Assembly: GCF_028476545.1 (NCBI RefSeq) | Contig: NW_026732751.1 | Coordinates: 165,001 to 229,000 of the forward strand | Origin: Physella acuta | Taxonomy: Eukaryota; Mollusca; Gastropoda; Physidae | Length of the DNA stretch: 64,000 bases | Reading direction: 5' to 3' | Shown here: positions 34,028-44,774 of the stretch, piece by piece | Layout of the letters: each line of letters starts with the position of its first letter | Position numbering within the stretch: the first letter of the stretch is position 1 | Notes under the pieces: generated by a model | Told to the model about the DNA's origin: nothing | Seen by the model: the letters and a program-made list of their open reading frames with translations, nothing else | The model's database searches: none | Made by a program: the position numbers and the translations under genes

Positions 34028-34160
34028 TTGGTCAACAGCTAGGCCTAGTATCTAACCCTATGCTTTGATTTCTGTTATAGATGGCATTCGCTTGTGGTCA
34101 ACAGCTAGGCCTAGTATCTAAAGCTATGTTTTGATTTCTGTTTTAGATGGAATTTGCTTG
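34028..34160 (+). repeat. Two-copy 66-bp repeat with intron-acceptor-like ends
   Basis: GGTCAACAGCTAGGCCTAGT starts near 34030 and 34096. Both copies end TTTGATTTCTGTTNTAGATGG, which resembles a pyrimidine tract plus 3' splice site. Confidence 0.9.
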
Positions 34161-34217
34161 TGGGAGCTGACTAGTGGAACCTGCTTGTGGGATTATGCTT
34201 GTGGCTACTTGATTGTG
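34147..34217 (+). other. Possible short non-coding exon
   Basis: 71 bp between an acceptor-like TTTCTGTTTTAG (ending 34146) and a strong donor-like GTAAGT (34218-34223). The sequence repeats GCTTGTGG four times. The frame from its ATG closes after seven codons, so it would not be coding. Such chance pairs are common in AT-rich DNA. Confidence 0.12.
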
Positions 34218-34539
34218 GTAAGTAGATTGTGATTAATTTATTGTGGCGTCTTGTTGGCACCAACTGCCTGATAGTCTAAATCTATTTAAGTAGAAAAGTT
34301 TATTTGTTAAAAAAATAAAAAAGCTAATTAGATATAGTTTTTTAAAAAGTTAGTTGATTTATAACATTTAAACAAGGAAGGTAAACAAATAATTCAAGCA
34401 GTTTCAATTTCCCAAATTAGCAACAAAAAACAGGGGCACTGGAGCGTAGCTTTAGGAAATGATAAAAAAAAATCCTCACAAATAAACAATCCCACTTTAA
34501 ATAAACAATTAACCCGTGGAATTTATTTAAAAAATTCCC
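34218..34539. other. AT-rich unique sequence
   Basis: No gene or repeat recognised. Confidence 0.45.
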
Positions 34540-34900
34540 CGACATCTTAATGAAATAATGTAACGACGGTGTCAGCCGTAGTTAACTCCGTATTTCATGC
34601 AAGATTCAGTTTAGTTTGATTCTTTGAACAAAAAGTCCAATCTATAATTAGCAACTCGCACGCGGGGGAAAGAAAAAAAACTTCAACAAAATCAAACCAA
34701 CCGCCATGTTGAGCTGGGCTAGTCTGATTATACAGGTGGCGCCGCTTTCAAGGGCAGTCTAAACGCCGGCCTGACTCGCTAAACTCCCGAACTCGCTAAT
34801 GAATCACGTCATCAGCGAGAATGGAGAAAACAGAATGTTTGCTAAATGGACTCACCTAATTAATGCGCCCACCTCGTTAGTTTAGACTTAGAGCAGAAAA
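34540..34900. other. Non-repetitive island, candidate regulatory element
   Basis: Complex sequence with TTCTTTGAACAAAAAG (SOX/TCF-like), ATAATTAGCAA and CCTAATTAATGCG (homeodomain-type), GGTGGCGCCGC and AATCACGTCATCAG. No frame and no repeat. This is one of the better candidates for conserved non-coding DNA in the window. Confidence 0.33.
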
Positions 34901-35082
34901 AACCGTTTGAACGTGAAAACTTAAGGGTATGAGGTTTCAACGAACTCCAGAACCCCAAATGAAAAGTCGAGGCAATTTTTACATTGATGCATCAAATGAT
35001 TTGCCAGTCTGAAAGTGTAAGGCTAATTAAATAGCAACATAAAAACCGTGGCTAGATCTAAATATCTTTTTTTTAAAAACTC

Positions 35083-36172
35083 CCTGTGAATGTAGATGTT
35101 GGTGTTATATCATAGTCTGATGGAGTTTGTGTTTCTGTAGATGTTGGTGTTATATCATCGTCTGATGGAGTTTGTGTTTCTGTAGATGTTGGTGTTATAT
35201 CGTGGTCTGTTGGAGTTTGTGTTTCTGTAGATGTTGGTGTTATATCATGGTCTGTTGGAGTTTGTGTTTCTGTAAATGTTGGTGTTATATCATGGTCTGT
35301 TGGAGTTTGTGTTTCTGTAGATGTTGGTGTTATATCATGGTCTGTTGGAGTTTGTGTTTCTGTAGATGTTGGTGTTATATCATGGTCTGTTGGAGTTTGT
35401 GTTTCTGTAGATGTTGGTGTTATATCATGGTCTGACGGAGTTTGTGTTTCTGTAGATGTTGGTGTTATATCATGGTCTGATGGAGTTTGTGTTTCTGTAG
35501 ATGTTGGTGTTATATCATGGTCTGATGGAGTTTGTGTTTCTGTAGATGTTGGTGTTATATCATGGTCTGATGGAGTTTGTGTTTCTGTAGATGTTGGTGT
35601 TATATCATGGTCTGATGGAGTTTGTGTTTCTGTAGATGTTGGTGTTATATCATGGTCTGATGGAGTGTGTGTTTCTGTATATGTTGGTGTTATATCATGG
35701 TCTGATGGAGTGTGTGTTTCTGTAGATGTTGGTGTTATATCATGGTCTGATGGAGTTTGTGTTTCTGTAGATGTTGGTGTTATATCATGGTCTGATGGAG
35801 TTTGTGTTTCTGTAGATGTTGGTGTTATATCATGGTCTGATGGAGTGTGTGTCTCTGTAGATGTTGGTGTTATATCATGGTCTGATGGAGTGTGTGTCTC
35901 TGTAGATGTTGGTGTTATATCATGGTCTGATGGAGTGTGTGTCTCTGTAGATGTTGGTGTTATATCATGGTCTGATGGAGTGTGTGTTTCTGTAGATGTT
36001 GGTGTTATATCATGGTCTGATGGAGTGTGTGTTTCTGTAGATGTTGGTGTTATATCATGGTCTGATGGAGTGTGTGTTTCTGTAGATGTTGGTGTTATAT
36101 CATGGTCTGATGGAGTGTGTGTTTCTGTAGATGTTGGTGTTATATCATGGTCTGATGGAGTGTGTGTCTCTG
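35083..36172 (-). repeat. 45-bp minisatellite with an uninterrupted Thr/Ser-rich frame
   Basis: About 24 units with core GTAGATGTTGGTGTTATATC. Units differ at a few fixed sites in runs (GTT/GAT, TTTGTG/GTGTGTG, TTTCTG/CTCTG), showing local spread of variants. On the minus strand the 45-bp unit encodes 15 residues, TPTSTETHTPSDHDI or variants with Q for H and T for S. The frame is open from about 36228 to a stop at 35073. The composition is mucin-like (Thr, Ser, Pro, Asp). I see no ATG at its start, no signal peptide and no clear splice sites, and a MITE abuts the upstream side, so coding is unproven. A mucin-type exon is the alternative. Confidence 0.95.
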
Positions 36173-36224
36173 AAATTGGGGTGACGTGTAGGGGAGAGAT
36201 GGTCAAATCTATTTCCGTTGCAAG

Positions 36225-36396
36225 CAGTGTTTCTTCTAGACTTTTTTCTCCGTGGGGGGGGGGGGGGTCAACATTTTCCGGGGAGGGGGGGGGGGTTGGA
36301 CATTGGCAAAAGTATATGTGTTCTATATAAATTCCGTTTCGTTTGGGGGGCGGTAGACTTTCTTCGGGGGGAGGGGGAGAGGGGAAAGAAACTATT
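36225..36396. mobile_element. hAT-like MITE, family D, copy 2
   Basis: Starts CAGTGTTTCTTCTAGAC and ends GAAAGAAACTATT. It is flanked by a perfect 8-bp duplication GTTGCAAG (36217-36224 and 36397-36404). The interior matches copy 3 at 38493-38646 over AAAAGTATATG, TTCTATATAAAT and TTTCGTTTGGGGG, and has three long G runs. It lies 50 bp from the 45-bp array. Confidence 0.9.
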
Positions 36397-36479
36397 GTTG
36401 CAAGTGGTCAGCTCTCTGGTTTGAGGAGTGTCTTGTTGTCATGGAGATCCAGACACTAAACGGGGTTGTACAATAGGTT

Positions 36480-37080
36480 CTTATTTGTATGACATGCTAT
36501 TGCAGTAGTTTCATAGTTTATCCAACAACTATAGCAGTAGTTTCATAGTTTATCCAATAACTACAGCACTAGTTTCATAGTTTATCCAACAACTACAGCA
36601 GCAGTTTCATAGTTTATCCAACAACTACAGCAGCAGTTTCATAGTTTATCCAACAACTACAGCAGCAGTTTCATAGTTTATCCAACAACTACAGCAGCAG
36701 TTTCATAGTATATCCAACAACTACAGCAGCAGTTTCATAGTTTATCCAACAACTACAGCAGCAGTTTCATAGTTTATCCAACAACTACAGCAGTAGTTTT
36801 ATAGTTTATCCAACAACTACAGCAGTAAATTTTATAGTTTCTCCAACAAATACAGCAGTAGTTTTATAGTTTATCCAACAACTACAGCAGTAAATTTTAT
36901 AGTTTCTCCAAAAAATACAGCAGTAGTTTCATAGTTTATCCAACAACTACAGCAGCAGTTTCATAGTTTATCCAACAACTACAGCAGTAGTTTTATAGTT
37001 TATCCAACAACTACAGCAGTAGTTTCATAGTTTATCCAACAAATACATCAGTAGTTTCATAGTTTATCCAACAACTACAG
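36480..37080. repeat. 32-bp minisatellite, ATAGTTTATCCAACAACTAC core
   Basis: About 19 units with AGCAGTAGTTTC/AGCAGCAGTTTC variants. A pair carrying TAAATTTTATAGTTTCTCC occurs twice (about 36826 and 36890), again block duplication. Confidence 0.96.
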
Positions 37081-37249
37081 AATTCCCCTTTTCATTATCT
37101 TGTCTATTCCCCTCCTACCCCCAAACCCCTCCCCCCTCTGACATATACCATAAAAATTATATCAGCACCACCGCTGTGATGCTACAGTCTTATTGATCCG
37201 CTGATCAACTGGTGTTTTTTGAAAAGTTCAACTCTACTGATCAACTGGT

Positions 37250-37556
37250 GTTGGTCTGTCATCTACTTATATGTTGGTCTGTCAGGTACTGATATGTTGG
37301 TCTGTCAGGTACTTATATGTTGGTCGGTCAGGTTCTTATATGTTGGTCGGTCAGGTTCTTATATGTTGGTCGGTCAGGTTCTTATATGTTGGTCTGTCAG
37401 GTTCTTATATGTTGGTATGTCAGGTTCTTATATGTTGGTCTGTCAGGTACTTATATGTTGGTCTGTCAGGTACTTATATGTTGGTCGGGTACTTATATGT
37501 TGGTCTGTCAACTACTTATATGCTGGTCAGGTACTTATATGTTGGTCTGTCAGGTA
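37250..37556. repeat. 23-bp minisatellite, TTGGTCTGTCAGGTACTTAT core
   Basis: About 13 units with GGTCGGTCAGGTTC variants and two shortened units near 37485 and 37525. All plus frames stay open by chance. Confidence 0.95.
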
Positions 37557-38492
37557 CACAATTTGGCGCTACCATTGCAAACAACTACACTCTTGTTTAC
37601 TTGTTTCATTAACACAGCAGTCTTAGCTAATGAGATTTATTTTTAAGCTTGACCGAACTGACCAGTGTCATTCTGCCATCCTTAGTTCTGACCATAGTTC
37701 ATCATAGCCTTGACCCAGAGGAGTATTATTTAGTCACAGTGTACTGACCAACAATATCGGTTGACCCTAACTGACCACAAATCTTGGCCCAAGTGTATTT
37801 TCTTCAGTGGCTTTGCACTGACCAACAATATCGGTTGACCCTAACTGACCACAAATCTTGGCCCAAGTGTATTTTCTTCAGTGGCTTTGCACTGACCAAC
37901 AATATCGGTTGACCCTAACTGACCACAAATCTTGGCCCAAGTGTATTTTCTTCAGTGGCTTTGCACTGACCAACAATATCGGTTGACCCTAACTGACCGC
38001 TGTCCTGACCCAGGTGAATTTCTTTCAATGATGCCCCAAACAACAACAACAAAGTTTGACGTAATGATATCTTTGTCTTAAGTGAGTTATATTCTGTCAT
38101 GTCGCACTGACCAGCAACAATGTTTGAACCTCGATGACCAGTCTTGGCCCAGTAACCAAAACAAATTTGACCCGAACTTGACCCACGTGAGTTTTATTTA
38201 GACAAAGTGCACTGAACAGCAACAATGTTTGAACCTCGATGACCAGTCTCGGCCCGATAACCAAAACATATTTGACCCTAACTGACCACAATCTTGACCC
38301 AGGTGAGTTTTCATCAGTGGCTTTGCACTGGACAACATCTTTTGACCGTAACTCACCAGAGACTTGACCCACGTGAGTTTTATTCAGCCAAAGTGCACTG
38401 ACCACCACCAACCTTTGACCTTGATGACCAGTCTTGGCCCAGTAACCGAAACTTATTTGACATTGGATGTCCTTAATCTTGATACAAATTAG

Positions 38493-38646
38493 GGGTGGGG
38501 TGGGGGGGGGGGGGAAGGGCTGTCTAAAATTTCCGGGGGGGGGGGGGGGTTGGGGGGTGGCAGACTCTGGTAAAAGTATATATTTTCTATATAAATCCTA
38601 TTTCGTTTGGGGGAGGGGGGCGGTTGACATTTTTCGGGGGAAAAGA
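38493..38646. mobile_element. hAT-like MITE, family D, copy 3 (ends lost)
   Basis: GGTAAAAGTATATATTTTCT, CTATATAAATCCTATTTCG and several G runs align with copy 2 at 36225-36396. The terminal CAGTGTTTC sequences are absent. It interrupts a unit of the TGACC array. Confidence 0.8.
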
Positions 38647-38745
38647 TGCCTAGATGTAACCCGGTTCTGTGAGTGTGTCACCTTACCCCACCCTTTCAAC
38701 AATTTTACAGTTTCAGTTTGATATTTTTATAACTGAATAAAACAT

Positions 38746-38813
38746 TGGTGTCACCCCTTAATGGTGTCACCCGGTGCGGACCACACCCCTCGCCCCGCCT
38801 TGTGACGCCACAG
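38746..38813 (-). mobile_element. hAT-like MITE, family C, partial copy
   Basis: On the minus strand it begins CTGTGGCGTCACAAGGCGGG and continues into GCACCGGGTGACACC, matching the left arm of the element at 27976-28227. The other arm is missing, so no duplication can be read. Confidence 0.75.
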
Positions 38814-39889
38814 GTAAAAACATAGGTGTAAGTACACCGACTAATTTCCTTACCTTTAACAGCAACATCCGTCATACCGGAATTCGATAGCTTGTTTGTG
38901 TACTGGGTTGATATTTTTGTTTCTTCACGTCTCATCTAGATAACCACAATGTTAAATATTGCGTAGCGTGATTTTATTTCATTCAGCATGGAGCAAACTG
39001 ACAAGGGAAAGTCTGACATCGTAACAGTTCTGACCGTAGATGACCATGGTTGAGTTTTTTTTAGTCATGACACACTGCCCAACAATAGGTTTTGACCTCA
39101 ACAGACCCCAGTCCTAGCCCATGTGAGTTTCGTTTGACAGTAACCCACAGTACACCAAACACAAGGGTCGACGTCAGTGACATTTGGTTGGCTTAAGTGA
39201 CCTCGTTCTGACCCTAACTGACCACAATCTTGGCCCAAGTGAGTTTTTATCAGTGGCTTTGCAATGAACAACAACATCGTTTGACCGTAACTGACCACAG
39301 ACTTGACCCACGTGAGTTTTATTCAGCCAAAGTGCACTGACCAACAACAACCTTTGACCTCGATGGCCAGTCTCTTCCCATTACCCAAAACATATTTGAC
39401 CCTAGATGACCTTAATCGTGATACAGATGAGTTTTATTCAGTCATGGCACACTGACCCTAGCTCTAGTCTTGGTTAAACTGACCCTTACAGTTTTAACCT
39501 AACTGACCATATGTCTGGTCCAGGTCACTACAACAATTGTTTACCTTGATGACCTGTTTACATCCAAGTAGCCCATTCATCGAGTGATAAAAGACTGAAA
39601 ATACTTGAAAACCAGCGTGGTAAAAAAAAAACAAGTGATTAAATAGATGTATAAATAAGGTTCGGGTTTTAAGATTAGGTAAAGAATTAATTTAAGTTAA
39701 CTATGTTGTAGTGGACCCCACCCCCTTAACTCTATCACAACATTTTACACGTCTTACCATTAAAACATGCCAATGCCATCATTCCATGTCGTTAGTCCTA
39801 CCATCCTACCAGTATAGCATATCACCACCCTACCATTATTATAGCATTACGCCACGTACGATTATAACATGTCAACTCGCCTCCCATTA

Positions 39890-40165
39890 TAGCAAAGTGA
39901 TAAAACAAAGTACAAAGTGATAAAACAAACGTTACAAAGTGATCAAATAACAAACATTACAAAGTGATAAAACAAACGTTATAAAGTGATAAAACAAACG
40001 TTACAAAGTGATCAAATAACAAACTTCACAAAGTGAGAAAACAAACGTTACCAAGGGATCAAACACAAACATTACAAAGTCATAAAAGAAAGTCATAAAC
40101 CACAAACGTTACAAAGTTGATAAAACAAAAGTTAAGAAGTGATAAAACATAAACGTTACACATTT
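39890..40165. repeat. 22-bp minisatellite, AAAGTGATAAAACAAACGTT core
   Basis: About 11 imperfect units nested in the TGACC-rich region. Confidence 0.9.
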
Positions 40166-40989
40166 GTTCTGACCAAACTGACCACACGTTTTCATCTCAG
40201 TTGACCAAGTTTTGTCCAAATTAGTTGACCCAACTTGGACTAAAAAATTCCTTGACTTTGACCACACTGGCCCCCTAAAGCCGAGACGATACAGCATTAT
40301 ATTGACAGCAATAGGTTATATAACGAAATAAAATCCAGGTGAAATTGTCACGTGACTTGCTAGTTCACGTGACGCACTAATCAGCTACAAACTCTGACCC
40401 TAGACAACCAGTCTTCAATATTCAATACAACTTGACGCTAGATGCCCCAAGTCTTGACCCAGGTGAGTTTCTCTAAATGATGACTCACAGAACATCCCCA
40501 ACACTGTGTGACGTCAGTGACATTACTTAGCTTACAGTGACATAGTTTTGAGCTTACTGACCGCAGTCTTGTCCAGGTGAGTTGTTTTTAGCCATAACGC
40601 GCTGACCACCACCAACCTTTGACCCAAGTTGACCAGACTTGACCCAGTAAGCAAGACAATTTGACCCAAGGTGTCCACAGTCTTTGTATGAGTGAGTTTG
40701 ATTCAGTCGGAATGCACTGACCAACCGCACCCTTTGACCCTAACTGACCAGTCTTGGTCCAGGTGAGTTGTATTCGGTCATGACGCCCTGACCATCCCGA
40801 ACATTTGACCCTAGCTGACCATATTCCAGGTCTAAGTGAGTTGAGTTAAATCTTGACCAGAGAATAGCAACACCGTACGACATAGGTGAACTGGATTGGG
40901 TTAAGTGACAAAAATTCAGGCTAAGCTGACCACTATCTTAACTGACCACTGTGTTGAGTAACATTGGACTTCAGTAAATACAAAAGCCA

Positions 40990-40995
<6 letters not shown>

Positions 40996-41055
<60 letters not shown>
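40996..41055. repeat. (AT)n microsatellite
   Basis: About 60 bp of AT dinucleotide. Confidence 0.96.
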
Positions 41056-41062
<7 letters not shown>

Positions 41063-41117
41063 AATCAGGGTTGAGACATGTGTAGCTAGGTTTGAGTAGT
41101 ATGAAGTGTGTTGGGCG

Positions 41118-41287
<170 letters not shown>

Positions 41288-41424
41288 ATTTGATATATAC
41301 ACCCCGTGCTCAAATCACAACCGACTTGGCCGTGTTGACGACCACACTAAGACCAAATCGTCTTTGGCCACGCCCTCTGACATCGTCTTCTGGACCCCCC
41401 CCCCCCCCCCCCCCACCCCTCCCT
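41288..41424. other. Unique sequence with a poly-C run
   Basis: The poly-C run lies at about 41395-41414. No gene. Confidence 0.45.
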
Positions 41425-41610
41425 AATCCACCAGCATCTTGAGCACGGGGCCGGGATCCTCTTATTGAATAGCCGGTCCTTGAAACCTCGGGCCCGTCCT
41501 CGCTTGACGTTCCCCAGGTCGGGCGAATTTGCATATCGGTGATGCGATCACATAAACGGCTCATTTGGGGAGCTCGTTACGACAACATTCAGACGGGACT
41601 GTCTGCTCCA
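41425..41610. other. Non-repetitive island, candidate regulatory element
   Basis: GC-richer complex sequence with GAATTTGCATATCGG, which contains the POU octamer ATTTGCAT, plus GATCACATAAACGGC, AATAGCCGGTCCTTG and CCATTTGGGCTCAAGTGG. There are frames on the minus strand but none I recognise. Confidence 0.33.
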
Positions 41611-41624
41611 TTTGGGCTCAAGTG

Positions 41625-42370
41625 GTGTGGGGGTGGTGATGGGCTGGTGCTGATGGTGGGAGGGGGAGGGGCTGCTGGTGCTGATGGTTGGGGGTGGGGG
41701 TAAGTCGGGGCTGGTGGTTGGAGGGGCTGGTGGGAGTAGGGGCTGGTGGGGGTGGGGTGGGGGCTGAGGGGGTGGGTGTAGGGGCTGGTGGGTTGAGTTA
41801 CTTGGTGGAGGGGCTGGTGGTGATGTTGGTAGGGAGGTTGCTGGGGGGGGGGGGGAGGGGCTGGTGGATGGAGTGGTAGGTATGTTGAAGTACTAGGTGG
41901 AGGGGTTGGTGGTGATGGTGGGGGTAGGGGGTGGTGGTGATGGTGTGTGCAGGGGGTGGTGGTGATGATGTGGGGAGGGGCTGGTGGTGATGGTGTGGGG
42001 AGGGGCTGTTGGTGATGGTGTGGGGAGGGGAGGGGGTGTTGGTGATGGTGTGTGCAGGGGGTGGTGGTGATGGTGTGGGGAGGGGCTGGTGGTGATGGTG
42101 TGTGCAGGGGGTGGTGGTGATGGTGTGTGCAGGGGGTGGTGGTGATGGTGTGGGGAGGGGCTGGTGGTGATGGTGTGGGGAGGGGCTGGTAGTGATGGTG
42201 GGGGGGGGAGGGGCTGGTAGTGATGGTGGGGGTAGGGGCTAGTGGTAATGGTGGGGTGAAGGGCTGGTGGGCGGAGAGGCTGGTGGGGGGAGGGGCTGGA
42301 GGGTGGAGAGGCTGATGGTGATGTTGGGGGTAGGGGCTGGTAGGTGAAGGGGCTGGGTGAGAGTGGTGAT
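41625..42370. repeat. G-rich minisatellite of about 26-28 bp, GGCTGGTGGTGATGGTGTGG core
   Basis: About 27 units, uneven in length, degenerate on the left and regular from about 41930 to 42220. The minus-strand His/Pro frames follow from the unit. The plus strand is guanine-rich enough for quadruplex formation. Confidence 0.93.
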
Positions 42371-42399
42371 AGGTTGCATTGAGCTGTGGAGGAGACGAA

Positions 42400-42660
42400 A
42401 ACATAATGTGCGTGTGAGGACATAAAAACTCGCAGACCTAAAGCGCCAGAGAAAAACCGTTTAAGAGCATTCCGGTCAACCGGCTCTTCCAATAATATAA
42501 TGACGTCATGATGTCGTGTAAGACCCCTGGAAAAAATAACGCCGCGACCTCTCGCACGTTCGCACAATCTTTGATGCTGTGAAATAACTTGATATGCGGA
42601 GACCATCTGCAGGCACGATCCTATTCTCGAGCGCCCGGTGCGCCCCTTTCCTCTCTCTCA
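42400..42660. other. Non-repetitive island with a perfect CRE palindrome
   Basis: Complex sequence with ATAATGACGTCATGATGTCG (TGACGTCA at 42501-42508), AACGCCGCGACCTCTCGC and GAGCGCCCGGTGCGCC. No recognised frame. A candidate conserved element. Confidence 0.33.
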
Positions 42661-42669
42661 CTTCAGAAA

Positions 42670-44450
42670 CCAGATCTTAACCAGCACTAGATTTAGTAAA
42701 GTCATATCTCAACCAGCATTAGATTTAGTAAAGTCATATCTCAACCAGCACTAGATTTAGTAAAGTCATATCTTAACCAGCACTAGATTTAGTAAAGTCA
42801 TATCTCAACCAGCATTCGATTTAGTAAAGTCATATCTCAACCAGCACTAGATTTAGCACTGTAAAGTCATATCTCAACCAGCGCTAGATTTAGTAAAGTC
42901 ATATCACAACCAGCAATAGATTTAGTAAAGTCATATCTCAACCAGCATTAGATTTAGCAAAGTCATATCTCACCAGCACGAGATTTAGTAAAGTCATATC
43001 ACAACCAGCACGAGATTTAGTAAAGTCATATCACAACCAGCACTAGATTTAGCAAAGTCATATCTCAACCAGCGCTAGATTTAGTAAAGTCATATCACAA
43101 CCAGCACTAGATTTAGCAAAGTCATATCTCACCAGCACTAGATTTAGTAAAGTCATATCTCAACCAGCATTAGATTTAGCAAAGTCATATCTCACCAGCA
43201 CGAGATTTAGTAAAGTCATATCACAACCAGCACTAGATTTAGCAAAGTCATATCTCAACCAGCGCTAGATTTAGTAAAGTCATATCACAACCAGCACTAG
43301 ATTTAGTAAAGTTATATCTCACCAGCACTAGATTTAGTAAAGTCATATCTCAACCAACACTAGATTTAGTAAAGTCATATCTCAACCAACACTAGATTTA
43401 GTAAAGTCATATCTCAACCAACACTAGATTTAGTAAAGTCATATCTCAACCAGCGCTAGATTTAGTAAAGTCATATCTCAACCAACACTAGATTTAGTAA
43501 AGTCATATCTCAACCAACACTAGATTTAGTAAAGTCATACCTCTACCAACAATTTATTTAGTAAAGTCATATCTCAACCCGCACTAGATTTAGCAAAGTC
43601 ATATCTCAACCAGCATTAGATTTAGTAAAGTCATATCTCAACCAACACTAGATTTAGTAAAGTCATATCTCAACCAACACTAGATTTAGTAAAGTCATAT
43701 CTCAACCAACACTAGATTTAGTAAAGTCATATCTCAACCAACACTAGATTTAGTAAAGTCATATCTCAACCAACACTAGAGTTAGCAAAGTCATATCTCA
43801 ACCAACACTAGATTTAGTAAAGTCATATCTCAACCAACACTAGATTTAGTAAAGTCATATCTCAACCAACACTAGATTTAGTAAAGTCATATCTCAACCA
43901 ACTAGATTCAGCACTGTGAAGTCATATCTCAACCAGCGCTAGATTTAGCAAAGTCATATCTCAACCAACACTAGATTTAGTAAAGTCATATCTCAACCAA
44001 CACTAGATTTAGTAAAGTCATATCTCAACCAACACTAGAGTTAGCAAAGTCATATCTCAACCAACACTAGATTTAGCAAAGTCATATCTCAACCAACACT
44101 AGACTTAGTAAAGCCATATCTCAACCAACATTAGATTTAGTAAAGCCATATCTCAACCAACATTAGATTTAGTAAAGCCATATCTCAACCAACATTAGAT
44201 TTAGTAAATTTATATCTCAACCAACACTTTATTTAGTAAAGTCATACCTCTACCAACAATTTATTTAGTAAAGTCATATCTCAACCCGCACTAGATTTAG
44301 CAAAGTCATATCTCAACCAGCACTAGATTTAGTAAAGTCATATCTCAACCAGCACTAGATTTAGCACTGTAAAGTCATATCTCTACAAGCACTAGATTTA
44401 GCACTGTGAACCCATATCTCAACGATCACTAGATTCAGCACTGTGATACC
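42670..44450. repeat. 32-bp satellite, CTAGATTTAGTAAAGTCATA core
   Basis: About 54 units with CAGCACT/CAACACT/CAGCGCT variants. A rare variant, CATACCTCTACCAACAATTT, followed by the same neighbours, occurs at 43541 and 44248. That is an offset of 707 bp, or about 22 units. Units with an extra GCACTG (about 42856, 43908, 44350, 44400) mark further block copies. Confidence 0.97.
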
Positions 44451-44774
44451 ATATATCTCACCCCTCCAACTTTAAGGGGGGGGGGGGTGGAGGGGAAGAA
44501 AAACAACTCACTGTTTGCTTTCCAAACATAAAAGTAGCAAATAATCGCAAGATCGATAATCGATCCGCCTATACAGATCTTATAAGTGACGAGACGGATC
44601 AGACGAGTAACTCATCATTCCTCGGTCCACTTCACCCATCACCATCTCCATCCCCCATCACCATCCCACATCACCCCAGCAACGCCCACTTTACAGCCCT
44701 CCCAGCTTCACGTAATTTAGCTTGTCCTCAAACACTCTTGGATTCTTCATGCCTAAGTCAATACAAGCCAGACT
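44451..44774. other. Unique sequence
   Basis: Contains a G run at about 44475-44486, GATCGATAATCGATCC and CATCACC-rich DNA. No gene. Confidence 0.5.

Larger units (their letters stand above)
37650..40970. repeat. Large decayed TGACC-rich array, about 74 bp to irregular period
   Basis: Three clean 74-bp copies (start near 37743, 37817, 37891) of ACTGACCAACAATATCGG, TTGACCCTAACTGACCACAA and TTCAGTGGCTTTGC. Around them, to about 40970, lie dozens of diverged copies with TTGACC, CTGACCA, CTTGACCCA and GTGAGTTTTATTCAG motifs. Most copies keep GGTGAGTT or AGTGAGTT, which resembles a 5' splice donor. Two MITE relics and a 22-bp array interrupt it. It is the oldest-looking array here, with only its left edge recently re-amplified. 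Confidence 0.88.
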
